From assembly GCF_900476395.1 (NCBI RefSeq), contig NZ_UIHB01000006.1:186001-250000 (forward strand): 64,000 nt of DNA, written 5' to 3'. The DNA comes from Xanthomonas euroxanthea (lineage in GTDB: Bacteria; Pseudomonadota; Gammaproteobacteria; Xanthomonadales; Xanthomonadaceae). The position numbers were made by a program, and so were the translations under genes. Of the stretch, positions 16,835 through 27,425 are shown one piece after another (position 1 is the stretch's first letter; each line of letters opens with the position of its first letter). Under the pieces are notes generated by a model. It searched no databases and was not told where the DNA came from. It saw only the letters and a list, made by a program, of their open reading frames with translations.

Positions 16835-18910
16835 GTGCGTGCTTTCATCTGCCCGTCATCCGCCCTGGCATCACCCCTGGATCCCGATTTGAGCACCTCG
16901 ACCACCCGCCCCGATCTGGCCACCGGCCTCCCGGCAGCATCCGCCGAGCCCTTCCTCGACCCGGGGATGTACCACGAGATCTTCCATAACCTGGATGCAG
17001 GGTTTTGCGTCATCGACATGGTGTTCGACGGCGACAAGGCCGTCGATTACGTGTTCCGCATGACCAATGACGCGTTCGAGCGTTACACCGGTCTGTCTGA
17101 CGTAGTGAACGTGTCCATTCGCGGCATGCTCGCCGACCACGAACAGGAGTGGTTCGACCGCTACGGCCATGTCGCCCGCACCGGTAACCGCATCCACTTC
17201 GAAATGCAGGCCAAGGCGCTGCGCCGCTGGTATTCGGTGGATGCGTTCCGGGTCGGTCAGCCGGAGCAGGCGCGGGTGGCGGTGTTGTTCATGGACATCA
17301 CCGAGCGCAAGCGGGTGGAGCGCGAGCTGGCCGAGAGCGAGGCCCGCTTCAGCGCGCTGGCCGACGGCCTGCCGATGCCGGTCTGGGTGCTGGACGCGCA
17401 AGGCGTGGTGCGCTTCGTCAACAGCGCGTATGGCGAATTCTTCGGCATCGACATTTCCAGCGGCACGGTCTCGGCCTGGAGCGAGTTGCTGCATCCGGAT
17501 GACCTGTCGATCTTCCAGTTCGAACTCGCCGCCGCGCTGGACGAACAGCGCGGCCTGCACGCGCTGGTGCGTGCGCGTCGCCACGACGGACAGTGGCGCT
17601 GGATCGAGATGACCGCCACGCCGCGCTACTCGGCCGACGGGCGCTTCATCGGCCTGGCCGGCAGCAGCCCGGACGTGACCGAACAGCGCGAGATCGAACT
17701 GGCGCGCGAGCAACTGCTCGAATCCGAGCGCAGTGCGCGCAACGAAGCCGAGAGCATGGCGCGGCTGAAGGACGAATTCCTGGCCACCTTGTCGCACGAG
17801 CTGCGCACGCCGCTGACCACCATCCTGGGGTGGAGCGAGCTGTTGCTGCAGCGGGTCGAGGAAGGCCATCCCAACTACAAGGGCCTGTCGGTGATCGCCA
17901 GCAGCGCCCGTGCGCAGAAACGCCTGATCTCGGACATGCTCGATCTCAGCAGCATGTTGCTGGGCAAGGTGCAGCTGGAGGTCGAGTCGCTGGACCTGGC
18001 CGAGCAGGTGCGCGAAGCCCTGAACACCCAGGAGCTGGCGGCCGAGGGCAAGGACCAGGTGCTGGAGGTGCATGCCCCGTCGACGCCGTGCCTGGTGCTG
18101 GGCGATGCCACGCGGCTGCAGCAGGTGTTGTGGAATCTGCTGTCCAATGCGATCAAGTTCACTCCGGCGCATGGCCGCATCGACGTCACCATCGAGCGCG
18201 ACGACGGCCACGTGCTGGTGTCGGTGCGCGATTCGGGCGACGGTATCGCAGCCGAATTCCTGCCGCATCTGTTCGGCCGGTTCCGCCAGGCCGACGGCAC
18301 CACCACGCGCCAGCACGGCGGCCTGGGCCTGGGCCTGGCGATCGTGCAGCAGCTGGTGGAAATGCATGGCGGCCAGGTCAGCGCCACCAGTGGCGGGCGC
18401 GGCAAGGGCGCCACGTTCACGGTGCGCCTGCCCGAGCATGTGCCCGACCAGGCCAGGCGTCCGCGGCGCGAGCTGCGCCGGCGGCTGATGTCCGAGCAGA
18501 TCATCGAAGCGCGTGCGCTCAATGGCCTGCGCCTGCTGGCGGTGGAAGATCAGCCGGACATGCTCGACTACCTGCGCCGCCTGCTGGAAGAGCAGGGTGC
18601 CGAAGTGGTCACCGCCGGCAGCGCCACCGATGCGCTGGCGTTGATCGATCATCGCGGCCACGCACGCTTCGATCTGATGCTGACCGACATCGGCATGCCG
18701 GGCATGGACGGCTACGGGCTGATCCGCACCGTGCGCGACAACCTAGGGCTGGACGCGGCAGCACTGCCGGCGGTGGCCGTGACCGCACTGGCACGCGACG
18801 ACGATCGCAAGCGCGCGCTGGACTCCGGTTTCCAGGAGCATCTGGCCAAGCCCTACAGCGTCGCCCAGCTGGTCACCGCGGTGCGCGCCGCGCGCGAATC
18901 GGTGGAGTGA
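16835..18910 (+). CDS. PAS-containing hybrid sensor histidine kinase
   Basis: 691 residues from a GTG at 16835; no membrane helices, so a soluble sensor. The order is an N-terminal PAS/GAF-like domain (about 45-155), a second PAS (about 165-280), HisKA with phospho-acceptor H321 in ATLSHELRTPL, HATPase (WNLLSNAIKF, GLGLGLAIVQQL), and a C-terminal receiver with phospho-acceptor D618 in LMLTDIGMPG. The output is probably phosphotransfer through an HPt protein elsewhere. The start is uncertain: the family-like sequence begins near ATG 16966 (MYHEIFHNLDAGFCVIDMV), and the preceding 40 residues are low quality. The signal is unknown. Confidence 0.85.
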   Translation: MRAFICPSSALASPLDPDLSTSTTRPDLATGLPAASAEPFLDPGMYHEIFHNLDAGFCVIDMVFDGDKAVDYVFRMTNDAFERYTGLSDVVNVSIRGMLADHEQEWFDRYGHVARTGNRIHFEMQAKALRRWYSVDAFRVGQPEQARVAVLFMDITERKRVERELAESEARFSALADGLPMPVWVLDAQGVVRFVNSAYGEFFGIDISSGTVSAWSELLHPDDLSIFQFELAAALDEQRGLHALVRARRHDGQWRWIEMTATPRYSADGRFIGLAGSSPDVTEQREIELAREQLLESERSARNEAESMARLKDEFLATLSHELRTPLTTILGWSELLLQRVEEGHPNYKGLSVIASSARAQKRLISDMLDLSSMLLGKVQLEVESLDLAEQVREALNTQELAAEGKDQVLEVHAPSTPCLVLGDATRLQQVLWNLLSNAIKFTPAHGRIDVTIERDDGHVLVSVRDSGDGIAAEFLPHLFGRFRQADGTTTRQHGGLGLGLAIVQQLVEMHGGQVSATSGGRGKGATFTVRLPEHVPDQARRPRRELRRRLMSEQIIEARALNGLRLLAVEDQPDMLDYLRRLLEEQGAEVVTAGSATDALALIDHRGHARFDLMLTDIGMPGMDGYGLIRTVRDNLGLDAAALPAVAVTALARDDDRKRALDSGFQEHLAKPYSVAQLVTAVRAARESVE

Positions 18911-19037
18911 GACGGAAGGCGGGTCTGATGTCGCGCCGTCGCGGCGACAGATCCGCAACCGGTCGAAGGGGGCTGTTTGCTGCCTCTTTCACAGCATGTG
19001 GCCTAGCGTGATGCACTCCCTCGATGGAGATGACGCC

Positions 19038-19346
19038 ATGTCCAGATACGCCCCGCACGTCTATTCGGAACAAGTGCAGATCGCCACGCTCGAACATTGG
19101 GTCTCGCTGCTCGGTGGCCAGGAGCGCGTCCGCGTCGAACTCGACGACGGCAGCATGATCAGCGGCACCGTTGCGGTGCGCCCGAGCATCCAGACCTACC
19201 TGGACGACCAGCAGCGCGAAGGGCTCAACGGCCAGCTGCGCATCGACCAGCTGGACGCCGCACAGGAGCCGCACTGGATCTGGATGGACCGCATCGTGGC
19301 CGTGCATCCGTTGCCATTGGGCAGTGATCCGCAAGCCGCGCCCTGA
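19038..19346 (+). CDS. DUF3247 family Sm-like protein
   Basis: 102 residues. MSRYAPHVYSEQVQIATLEHWVSLLGGQERVRVELDDGSMISGTVAVRPSIQTY... fits DUF3247, a family I recall from structural work in Xanthomonas as an Sm-like fold variant. The strand pattern VRVELDDGSMISGTVAV is Sm-like in itself. RNA binding is not established. The ATG at 19038 has GGAG about 9 bases upstream. Confidence 0.85.
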   Translation: MSRYAPHVYSEQVQIATLEHWVSLLGGQERVRVELDDGSMISGTVAVRPSIQTYLDDQQREGLNGQLRIDQLDAAQEPHWIWMDRIVAVHPLPLGSDPQAAP

Positions 19347-19433
19347 ACGATGCATTGACGATGTGTTTACTTCTCGTCGTGGCGGTGACGGCATGATGGC
19401 CGATTGTCGCAACTGTTCAGGATTGCCCGCGCA

Positions 19434-20768
<1,335 letters not shown>

Positions 20769-20785
20769 TCCAGGCCGTCAAACAG

Positions 20786-20813
20786 GAAAAACCGGGCCCA
20801 GGCCCGGTTTTTT
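20786..20813. terminator. Bidirectional Rho-independent terminator
   Basis: Stem ACCGGGCC / GGCCCGGT closed by the two-base loop CA, flanked by A5 on the left and T6 on the right. It serves the dehydrogenase on the plus strand and the convergent gene at 20857-21117. Confidence 0.92.
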
Positions 20814-20856
20814 CATGCGCGTTCCGCTATCGCGCGCGCTTATTGCGCCGGTGCGC

Positions 20857-21117
20857 TCAGCGCGGCGATTCGGGCGACGCGCTGAAACGTCGTGCATAGC
20901 CGCGCTCCTCGGTGATCCGGCTGATGTCTTCGTCGGCCATCTCCGGTGCGCCATACACCGCATACGCCACACTGCCGTCATCGCGCTCGCCGACCTGATG
21001 CAGCCGATAACGCGGCCGGCCCGCGCCGGTGTTTTCGGGGTAATGCATCGGTGGCGGGGTGTCATCCAGATCCATTTCGCTGTTGTCGACCACTCCACCT
21101 ACGAACAGGGCTCGCAT
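20857..21117 (-). CDS. Small hypothetical protein
   Basis: 86 residues, hydrophilic: MRALFVGGVVDNSEMDLDDTPPPMHYPENTGAGRPRYRLHQVGERDDGSVAYAVYG... The text GRPRYRLHQVG..VAYAVYGAPEM looks like a compact beta hairpin unit. The start is supported by GGAGAG 5 bases upstream of the ATG. I do not recognise the family. It converges on the sugar dehydrogenase gene and shares its terminator. Confidence 0.7.
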   Translation of the reverse strand: MRALFVGGVVDNSEMDLDDTPPPMHYPENTGAGRPRYRLHQVGERDDGSVAYAVYGAPEMADEDISRITEERGYARRFSASPESPR

Positions 21118-21310
21118 CGCGTCTCTCCGGTATTGGTGTGATTCCAGCCTAGGTGGGCGGATGTTGCGTGCGCATCAATAGTCCGTATAGACATTGGAAG
21201 GGCCGCGGTCTGCAGGTCACGCAATCGAACGCCGGTTCAAACCAGCACCAGGGCGGGGGGACAGGCAGTGCTCCCTTACAATGGCAGCCTGTTCCCGACC
21301 CGATGATCCG

Positions 21311-22378
21311 ATGGCTGGCCCGCACGATGCCCCGCTTCAAGCCCTGTTTCTGCCCTTTGCCCAGGGCGTGCTGCCGTGGCCCAGCGGCCCGGTGCTGTTC
21401 CTGCGCGCGCGCGACGGCTTTCCGCTGCGCGCGCATGCGGCGGCCGATGCACTGACCTGCGAGCAGAGCTTTCGCCCGTTTGCCGAAGCGCTGGAGCGCA
21501 ATGGCTGGAGCGTGCGCGAAGAGAGCCAGATCGAGGCCGACAGCACCCGTTACGCCCTGGTGCTGGTGCTGCCGCCGCGGCAACGCGAGGAAGCGCGTGC
21601 CTTGTTTGCGCGCGCGGTGGCGCTGGCCGCGCCGGGCGGCCGCGTGGTGGCCTGCCAGTCCAACAACGAGGGCGCGCGCTCGGGCGAGGCCGATCTGCGT
21701 CAGCTCACCGGCCTGGCCGGCAGCCTGACCAAGCACCATTGCCGCACCTACTGGAGCCCGCCGCTGCCCGCCGACACCGATGCGGCGCTGCAGGCGCGCT
21801 GGGCCGCGCTGGATGCGCCGCGCCCGATCCTGAACGGGCGCTTCGTCAGCCGCCCCGGTGTGTTCGCCTGGGACCGCATCGATCCTGCCTCGGCGCTGTT
21901 GGTCGAGCATCTGCCGGGCACGCTGGCCGGGCACGGTGCCGACCTGGGCGCGGGCTTCGGCTATCTGTCGGCCGAGGTGCTGGCGCGTTGTCCCAAGGTC
22001 ACCGGACTGGATCTGTACGAGGCCGAGGCGCGTGCACTCACCCTGGCGCAGCGCAATCTGCAGGCCATCGCGCATCCGGCGCAGCTGCAGTACCACTGGC
22101 GCGACGTCACCGCCGGCCTGGCGGCGCAGTACGATTTCATCGTCAGCAACCCGCCGTTCCACACGCCTTCGCGCGCCGATCGCCCGGATATCGGCCAGCG
22201 CTTCATCGCCGTGGCCGCGCAGGCGCTGCGCCCGGGTGGGCAGCTGCTGCTGGTCGCCAACCGGCATCTGCCCTACGAATACGTGCTCAACGAAAGTTTC
22301 GGGCAGGTGCGCGTGGCCGCCGAACGCGATGGGTTCAAGCTGATTTCCGCCATCCGCGGCCGCGGAGCGCGCGCATGA
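21311..22378 (+). CDS. RsmC-like class I methyltransferase
   Basis: 355 residues with the RsmC/RlmG layout. A degenerate N-terminal methyltransferase-like half (about 1-190) precedes a C-terminal catalytic half. The SAM motif DLGAGFGYLS starts at 211, and the target-base motif SNPPFH is at 279-284, followed by RFIAVAAQALRPGGQLLLVANRHLPYE. In E. coli, RsmC methylates G1207 of 16S rRNA on N2; the likely role here is the same class of rRNA modification, exact position unproven. The ATG at 21311 begins MAGPHDAPLQALFLPF. The stop overlaps the next start (ATGA), tying it to an rRNA pseudouridine synthase. Confidence 0.88.
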   Translation: MAGPHDAPLQALFLPFAQGVLPWPSGPVLFLRARDGFPLRAHAAADALTCEQSFRPFAEALERNGWSVREESQIEADSTRYALVLVLPPRQREEARALFARAVALAAPGGRVVACQSNNEGARSGEADLRQLTGLAGSLTKHHCRTYWSPPLPADTDAALQARWAALDAPRPILNGRFVSRPGVFAWDRIDPASALLVEHLPGTLAGHGADLGAGFGYLSAEVLARCPKVTGLDLYEAEARALTLAQRNLQAIAHPAQLQYHWRDVTAGLAAQYDFIVSNPPFHTPSRADRPDIGQRFIAVAAQALRPGGQLLLVANRHLPYEYVLNESFGQVRVAAERDGFKLISAIRGRGARA

Positions 22379-23088
22379 AGCTGGTCAAGCACATCGCCAA
22401 TCTCGGCTACGGCAGCCGCAAGCAGGTGACCCAGCTGTTTCGCCAGGGCGCGGTCACCGATGCCGCCGGCGAGGTGCTGTATGCCGACGATCAGGTGGAG
22501 CACGATGCGATCCGCATCGATGGCGAGCCGCTGGATCCGCCAGCGGGTCTCAGCCTCTTGCTGCACAAGCCGAGCGGCTACACCTGCTCGACCAAGGACA
22601 CCGGCCGGCTGATCTACGAACTGCTGCCGGCGCGCTTCCGTTCACGCGCGCCGGTGCTGGCGCCGGTGGGGCGGCTGGACCGCGAGACCAGCGGCCTGTT
22701 GCTGATGACCGACGACGGCGCGCTGCTGCACCGGATCATTTCGCCAAAATCGGCGTTGGACAAGGTCTACGACGTCACCCTGGCCGAGGATCTGCGCGGC
22801 GACGAAGCGGCGCTGTTTGCCAGCGGCACGCTCCTGCTGGAAGGCGAAACCAAGCCGCTGCTGCCGGCCGAACTGGACGTGCTCGGCCCACGCCAGGCAC
22901 GCCTGACCCTGCACGAAGGCCGCTATCACCAGGTGCGGCGCATGTTCGCCGCCGCCGGCAATCACGTGGTGGCCTTGCACCGCAGCCGCATCGGTGGCTT
23001 GTCGCTGGACGGTCTGCCGTCCGGGCAATGGCGCGCGCTGGCGGCGGAGGATCTTGCGGTGTTGTTCGGCCGCGGCGCGCAGGCCTGA
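22375..23088 (+). CDS. rsuA: RsuA-family 16S rRNA pseudouridine synthase
   Basis: 237 residues. An N-terminal S4 RNA-binding domain (KLVKHIANLGYGSRKQVTQLFRQGAVT) precedes the catalytic domain. The nucleophile is D102 in VGRLDRETSGLLL; LDKVYDVTL and GRYHQVRRMFAAAGNHVVALHR are the usual flanking motifs. RsuA converts U516 of 16S rRNA to pseudouridine. The ATG overlaps the stop of the methyltransferase gene, giving a two-gene rRNA-modification unit. RluE/RluF-type specificity cannot be wholly excluded, but S4 plus this length fits RsuA best. Confidence 0.85.
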   Translation: MKLVKHIANLGYGSRKQVTQLFRQGAVTDAAGEVLYADDQVEHDAIRIDGEPLDPPAGLSLLLHKPSGYTCSTKDTGRLIYELLPARFRSRAPVLAPVGRLDRETSGLLLMTDDGALLHRIISPKSALDKVYDVTLAEDLRGDEAALFASGTLLLEGETKPLLPAELDVLGPRQARLTLHEGRYHQVRRMFAAAGNHVVALHRSRIGGLSLDGLPSGQWRALAAEDLAVLFGRGAQA

Positions 23089-23140
23089 GCCGCGTTGCCG
23101 TTGAGTGCGCATGCGCCGATCCCGGCATGCGCGGCACTCC

Positions 23141-23959
23141 TTAGACGTACTGCATCTTGCGCGACATGCCGCCATCGACGATGAAGTCCTGCCCGGTCAC
23201 AAAGCCCGACAGCTGCGGCGACAGCAGATAGACCGCCAGCTGCGCGATGTCGTCCGGCGTGCCGACGCGTCCGGCCGGATGCTGGGCATGGTCGCGCCGC
23301 GATAACTTGGGTGTGCGCCGGCGCTGCGGCGCGCGCCAGGCGTCGGTGCTGATCCACCCCGGGCTGATGCTGTTGACGCGCACCTGCGGTCCTTCGCTCA
23401 GCGCCAAGGCGTGGGTGAAGGCCACCAGCCCGCCCTTGGCGGCGGCATAGGCTTCGCTATGCGGCTCCGATTGCCAGGCGCGGGTGGAGGCGATATTGAC
23501 GATCGCGCCACCGCCCGGGGCCTGCGCCAAGGCGGGCAAGGCCTGCTTGCTGCACAGGAATGCGCCATGCAGGCTGGCCAGCCTGCGATTCCATTCGTCC
23601 CAGTCCAGTTGCGGCAAGGGCGCCACATGCGGATCGGCCACGCCTGCGTTGTTGACCAGGCCATCGAGTCGCCCGAAGCGCTTGAGCGCGGTGGCGATCA
23701 GGCGCGCTGCCTGCGGTTCGCGCGCGGCATCGCAGCGCACGAAGGCACTGCGCCGTGGCAACGCCCACTCCTGCAGGCAGGCCTTGCCGGCATCGGCATC
23801 CAGGTCGCCGATCACCACGCTGCCGCCGGCGCCCAGCACCGCCTGCGCGATGCCACGGCCGATGCCTTGGGCACCACCGGTGATCACCACCACGCGGTCC
23901 TGCAACGGGGAGGGATTCCATGCGGAGACGGCGGGAGTCAGCGGCATCGGGCGCACCAT
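23141..23959 (-). CDS. Short-chain dehydrogenase/reductase (SDR)
   Basis: 272 residues from the ATG at 23959 (a second in-frame ATG is at 23947). Classical SDR: nucleotide-binding TGGAQGIG at 27-34, NNAG in DGLVNNAGVAD, a catalytic Ser in the INIAS-like strand IVNIASTRA, and the YxxxK motif in EAYAAAKGG. C-terminal GFVTGQDFIVDGGMS is typical. The cofactor is NAD(H) or NADP(H); VIGDLDADAGK after the second strand suggests NAD preference (acidic residue), which is inference. The substrate is unknown. Confidence 0.9.
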   Translation of the reverse strand: MVRPMPLTPAVSAWNPSPLQDRVVVITGGAQGIGRGIAQAVLGAGGSVVIGDLDADAGKACLQEWALPRRSAFVRCDAAREPQAARLIATALKRFGRLDGLVNNAGVADPHVAPLPQLDWDEWNRRLASLHGAFLCSKQALPALAQAPGGGAIVNIASTRAWQSEPHSEAYAAAKGGLVAFTHALALSEGPQVRVNSISPGWISTDAWRAPQRRRTPKLSRRDHAQHPAGRVGTPDDIAQLAVYLLSPQLSGFVTGQDFIVDGGMSRKMQYV

Positions 23960-24162
23960 GGCAGTGAGGTCGCGCGCACTGTAACGCGGGCGCCGTGGTG
24001 GCCATAGCAACGGATTCCCGCGTGCGGCCCGGGCATGCTGGCGCCTTCTGGTGCCTTACCGCGCCGTCATCGGTGGGCCGAGCTAGGGCGCGCCGGCACG
24101 GCGCCACGTGTCTCCGACGCGGCCGTCCGGCACCGCTGGTGCCGCCGCACGCGCTGCGGCGG

Positions 24163-24723
24163 TCAGTGCTGCGATGCGCTCAACAACCGTTCCCAGCCGT
24201 CCTGGCCCAGGCGTTCCAGCGTCTGGATATTGCGTTCGACGATCACGTCCGGGTCCGGGAACGCGGCCACCGCGCGCTCCACGCTGTCTTCGCGCAGCAG
24301 GTGCAAGGTGGGGAAGGGCGAGCGGTTGGTGAAGTTGGCCACGTCATCCACCGCCGCGCCTGCGAACTGATAGTCCGGATGGAAGCTGGCCACCTGCAGC
24401 ACGCCGTCCAGATCCAGCGCGTCCACCGCCGCGTCGGCGTTGTCGAGGAAGTCGTTGTAGTCCAGGAAATCGGTGAGCACGTCCGGATGCACGATCAAGG
24501 TGGTGTCGATCTGCTCGGCCGGCGTGTCGCGCAGCAGCACCAGCTCCTCGGCCAGTTGTTCGAGCAGCGCCTCGGGCGTGCTGGCATCGCTGAGCACCAG
24601 CCGCACCTGCTCCTTGACGTAGACCGCCTTGGCGAACGGGCACAGGTTCAAGCCGATCACCGCGCGCTCGATCCACTGGCGGGTGGCGGTCAACGGATCA
24701 AGCGTGGCAGGCGTGGGCGTCAT
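24163..24723 (-). CDS. DUF1415 family protein
   Basis: 186 residues. RQWIERAVIGLNLCPFAKAVY near the N-terminus and FPTLHLLREDSVERAVAAFPDPDVIVERNIQTLERLG at the C-terminus are characteristic of DUF1415, a proteobacterial family of unknown biochemical function. It is soluble, without signal peptide. The ATG at 24723 starts MTPTPATLDPLTATRQW. It lies between an SDR gene and the hydrolase/kinase group on the same strand, separated from the hydrolase by 154 bp. Confidence 0.88.
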   Translation of the reverse strand: MTPTPATLDPLTATRQWIERAVIGLNLCPFAKAVYVKEQVRLVLSDASTPEALLEQLAEELVLLRDTPAEQIDTTLIVHPDVLTDFLDYNDFLDNADAAVDALDLDGVLQVASFHPDYQFAGAAVDDVANFTNRSPFPTLHLLREDSVERAVAAFPDPDVIVERNIQTLERLGQDGWERLLSASQH

Positions 24724-24877
24724 CGTGGCGGCGGCGTGATGGTGGGCCAGTGTATGCGATCGCTGCCGGCGCGGCCGCCAGTGCCACTGCGGCGCCGCGC
24801 CGAGCGGGCGCGGCCGACATGGCGAGCCGAGTGCGGGGAAAACCCGCGGCAGTTGCAGCGCTCACGCGGATACGGCG

Positions 24878-25699
24878 TCATTGGCGTGCGCCCTTGAGGC
24901 CGACATGCGCGCGCAAGAATGCAATCGAGGCCCGCGCAACCGTATCGGCGTGCGGGGTCTTGTGCGGCGAGCCGATCGCATGCGCGCCGGTATCGAAGGC
25001 CATCGCGCAGGTGTGTGCCGGCGCGCTGCCGAGCGCGGCGAACATGGCCAGCATCGCCGACACCGAGGCGGTTGGATCCTCCTCGCCGTTGGCAGCGCGG
25101 TAATAGCCCAGAAACACCGGGCAGCGCACGCGTGGCCAGGGTGGATCGGCGGCAACCGCGTCGAACAGGCTGCGCAGCGCGCGGAAGCCGTCCGGGTGGA
25201 TGGTGCTCGACCAGAACGCCAGGGACGCGGCGGTGCGCGGGCGTGGGTCGGTCAAGGGCGTTTGCGCGGCGCAGACCTGATCCAGCAGCGCCGGGTCGGC
25301 CGGCCGGATGCCCGGTGACCAGGCAATCACTGCGGCCACCGCATCGGGACGTTGCGCCGCCAGCCACAAGCCCAGCGTGGCGCCCATGGACGAGCCGACG
25401 ATCGCCACGCGCGCGCCCATGCGCTGCGCCTGCGCCAGCGCATCCAGTGCCGAGGCCTGCAACACCGCCGGCGTCAGCCCCTGCATCGCATCGGCCGCGC
25501 TGCGGCCATGCCCTGGCCACCGGTGCACGTACAGGTTGGCAGCCAGCGCATCGGCGATCTGCTCGGGCAGGTCGCCGGCTTCTCCCGGGCTGGCGGTGAA
25601 CCCGTGCAGGTACAGCAGCGCCAGCGGTGTGCGCGTCTGCGCGCCGGCATGCCAGTGCTGGCGCGCCCCGTTGCCCGGTTTCAGGTCAGCCGGTTGCAT
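24878..25699 (-). CDS. Alpha/beta hydrolase
   Basis: 273 residues. The nucleophile elbow is GSSMG with Ser104; the oxyanion-loop HGF is at 32-34 (LLYLHGFTASPGEAGDLP). A carboxylesterase or monoglyceride-lipase-like fold is indicated by VHRWPGHGRS. The C-terminal catalytic His is probably in TGAHAIGSPHKTPH. The ATG at 25699 lies 14 bp inside the end of the upstream hybrid kinase gene, so expression is coupled to a signalling operon. The substrate is unknown. Confidence 0.85.
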   Translation of the reverse strand: MQPADLKPGNGARQHWHAGAQTRTPLALLYLHGFTASPGEAGDLPEQIADALAANLYVHRWPGHGRSAADAMQGLTPAVLQASALDALAQAQRMGARVAIVGSSMGATLGLWLAAQRPDAVAAVIAWSPGIRPADPALLDQVCAAQTPLTDPRPRTAASLAFWSSTIHPDGFRALRSLFDAVAADPPWPRVRCPVFLGYYRAANGEEDPTASVSAMLAMFAALGSAPAHTCAMAFDTGAHAIGSPHKTPHADTVARASIAFLRAHVGLKGARQ

Positions 25700-27425
25700 G
25701 GGGGGCCTGCGCGCCCAGGATGGCCAGCAACTCGTGCGCGTTGATCGGCTTGGACAGATAGCCGGCAACGCCGGCAGCGGTGGCCTCGCGCATCGAATCG
25801 GTGCGGGTGTCGGCGGTCAGCACGATGATCGGCGGCAGGGCGGCGATCGCCTCGCGCGCCTCCCGCAGCGCGTCCCAGCCCGAGGTGCCGGGCATGTGCA
25901 GGTCGAGGAACACCAGATCCGGCGCCGCTTCGCGGATGCGCTGCACCGCGTTGCTGCCATCGCTGTGAAAGCTCACCCGATGCCCGGCGCGGGTGAGCAG
26001 GTTGCCGATCACCAGCCGATTGGTGTCCAAGTCCTCGAACACCAGGCAATGCAGCGGCGGCACCGTTGCGGCATGCTGCTGCAGGGCCTCGCGCAGCGCC
26101 GGCGGTCGGCTGCGGTGCGCCGCGGCGGCAGCCAGCTCGAAGGTCCAGCGAAACACGCTGCCGCCGCCGGGATTGTCGCGCACGCTCAGGCTGCCGCCCA
26201 TCGCGTCGGACACCGACAGCGCAATGTACAAACCCAGGCCGACCCCGCCCTCGGTGCGGTTGAAGCCGGTGCTGAGCTGGGTGAAGGGGGTGAAGATGTA
26301 GGCCTTCTGGTCGTCGGCAATGCCGATGCCGGTGTCGGTCACGGTCACCGAAATCGCCCAGCGCTGCTGCACCTGCGTGGCGGCGATCAGCACGTCCACC
26401 GACCCACCGGCCGGGGTGAACTTGATCGCATTGATGACCAGGTTGGTGATGACCTGTTCGATACGCCCCTCGTCGCCGATGAGGTCAGGCGTCTGTGCCG
26501 CATCGCTGCGCAGTTCCAGCGCCACGCCCTTGGTGGACGCGGCACTTGCACACACCGCTTTGACCGTGGCCAGCACATCGAGCAGGCTCAGCGGCTTGCT
26601 GTGCAGCTGCAGCCGGCCACCGTCGATGCTGGCCACGTCGATCACTTCGTTCACGCGGTGGCGCAGCGCGATCGCATTGACCGTCATCGCCTGCATCAGT
26701 TCGCGTTGTTGTGCCGACAAGGTATCGCCATCGATCAGCTGCGCGCAGTTGATGACCGCGTTCAACGGTGTGCGCAGTTCGTGATTCATGGTGCTGATGA
26801 AGCGGCTCTGCGCATCGCGCGAGGCCAGCGCCTGCAGGGCGATCTCCTGCATCGCGCTGACGATGCGCGCCACCAGCAGCGGCAGTACCACGCTCAGCGC
26901 CACCGCATACACGAAGTACGCAGGGCGCGAGAGCCAGTAGCCGGCCGGCGCGGTCAACAGCATCAGCACGAAGGTGCTGAGCAGCACCGGCAGCGTCGCC
27001 TTCTGCCCGTAGCGCGCCACCGCGGCGATGGTGATGAAGGGCAGGAAGGCATTCAGCGACATCAGCAGGATGAAGGCCAGATAGGTCTGGATGCCGATGA
27101 ACAGCAGGTTCATCGCAAACCCGACCGCATCCAGCCACTCGCCCGGCGGGATGAGCCTGCGTCGCACCAGCACCATCCAGACCACCGCCAGCCCCCACAG
27201 CATCGCCGCGGTGGGGAACACCGCCTGCGCATCCCTGACCAGCACCGGCTGCGGCCCGTACAGCCAGCCGAAGCACCACAGGGCCACGATGGTCTGCACG
27301 ATCACCCGGCCGACGCAGGCGCGGTATTCCAGGAACGATTCGAACAGCCGCACCAGCCGGTCGTTGCGCAGTTGCCGGGCGGCCAGAATCAGGCCGGGCG
27401 CTGCACGGTTGGATCCACTACGCAT
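25686..27425 (-). CDS. RpfC-like membrane hybrid sensor kinase
   Basis: 579 residues. Five or six N-terminal membrane helices (about 35-190) resemble the input domain architecture of RpfC, the Xanthomonas DSF sensor. HisKA follows with H215 in FISTMNHELRTPLNAV, then HATPase (TNLVINAIKF, GIGIADDQ, GVGLGLYIALSV) and a receiver with phospho-Asp near residue 504 in DLVFLDLHMPG. Unlike RpfC there is no C-terminal HPt domain; a separate HPt gene overlaps its start by 8 bp, so the split partner is next door. The ATG at 27425 is chosen from that overlap. It is not the rpf locus (no rpfF or rpfG here); the ligand is unknown. Confidence 0.88.
   Translation of the reverse strand: MRSGSNRAAPGLILAARQLRNDRLVRLFESFLEYRACVGRVIVQTIVALWCFGWLYGPQPVLVRDAQAVFPTAAMLWGLAVVWMVLVRRRLIPPGEWLDAVGFAMNLLFIGIQTYLAFILLMSLNAFLPFITIAAVARYGQKATLPVLLSTFVLMLLTAPAGYWLSRPAYFVYAVALSVVLPLLVARIVSAMQEIALQALASRDAQSRFISTMNHELRTPLNAVINCAQLIDGDTLSAQQRELMQAMTVNAIALRHRVNEVIDVASIDGGRLQLHSKPLSLLDVLATVKAVCASAASTKGVALELRSDAAQTPDLIGDEGRIEQVITNLVINAIKFTPAGGSVDVLIAATQVQQRWAISVTVTDTGIGIADDQKAYIFTPFTQLSTGFNRTEGGVGLGLYIALSVSDAMGGSLSVRDNPGGGSVFRWTFELAAAAAHRSRPPALREALQQHAATVPPLHCLVFEDLDTNRLVIGNLLTRAGHRVSFHSDGSNAVQRIREAAPDLVFLDLHMPGTSGWDALREAREAIAALPPIIVLTADTRTDSMREATAAGVAGYLSKPINAHELLAILGAQAPHATG

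Noticed and set aside
25686..27425. Annotating the hybrid kinase as rpfC itself
   Set aside because: It lacks the C-terminal HPt domain, its input helices differ, and rpfF/rpfG are not adjacent; only the architecture is similar.
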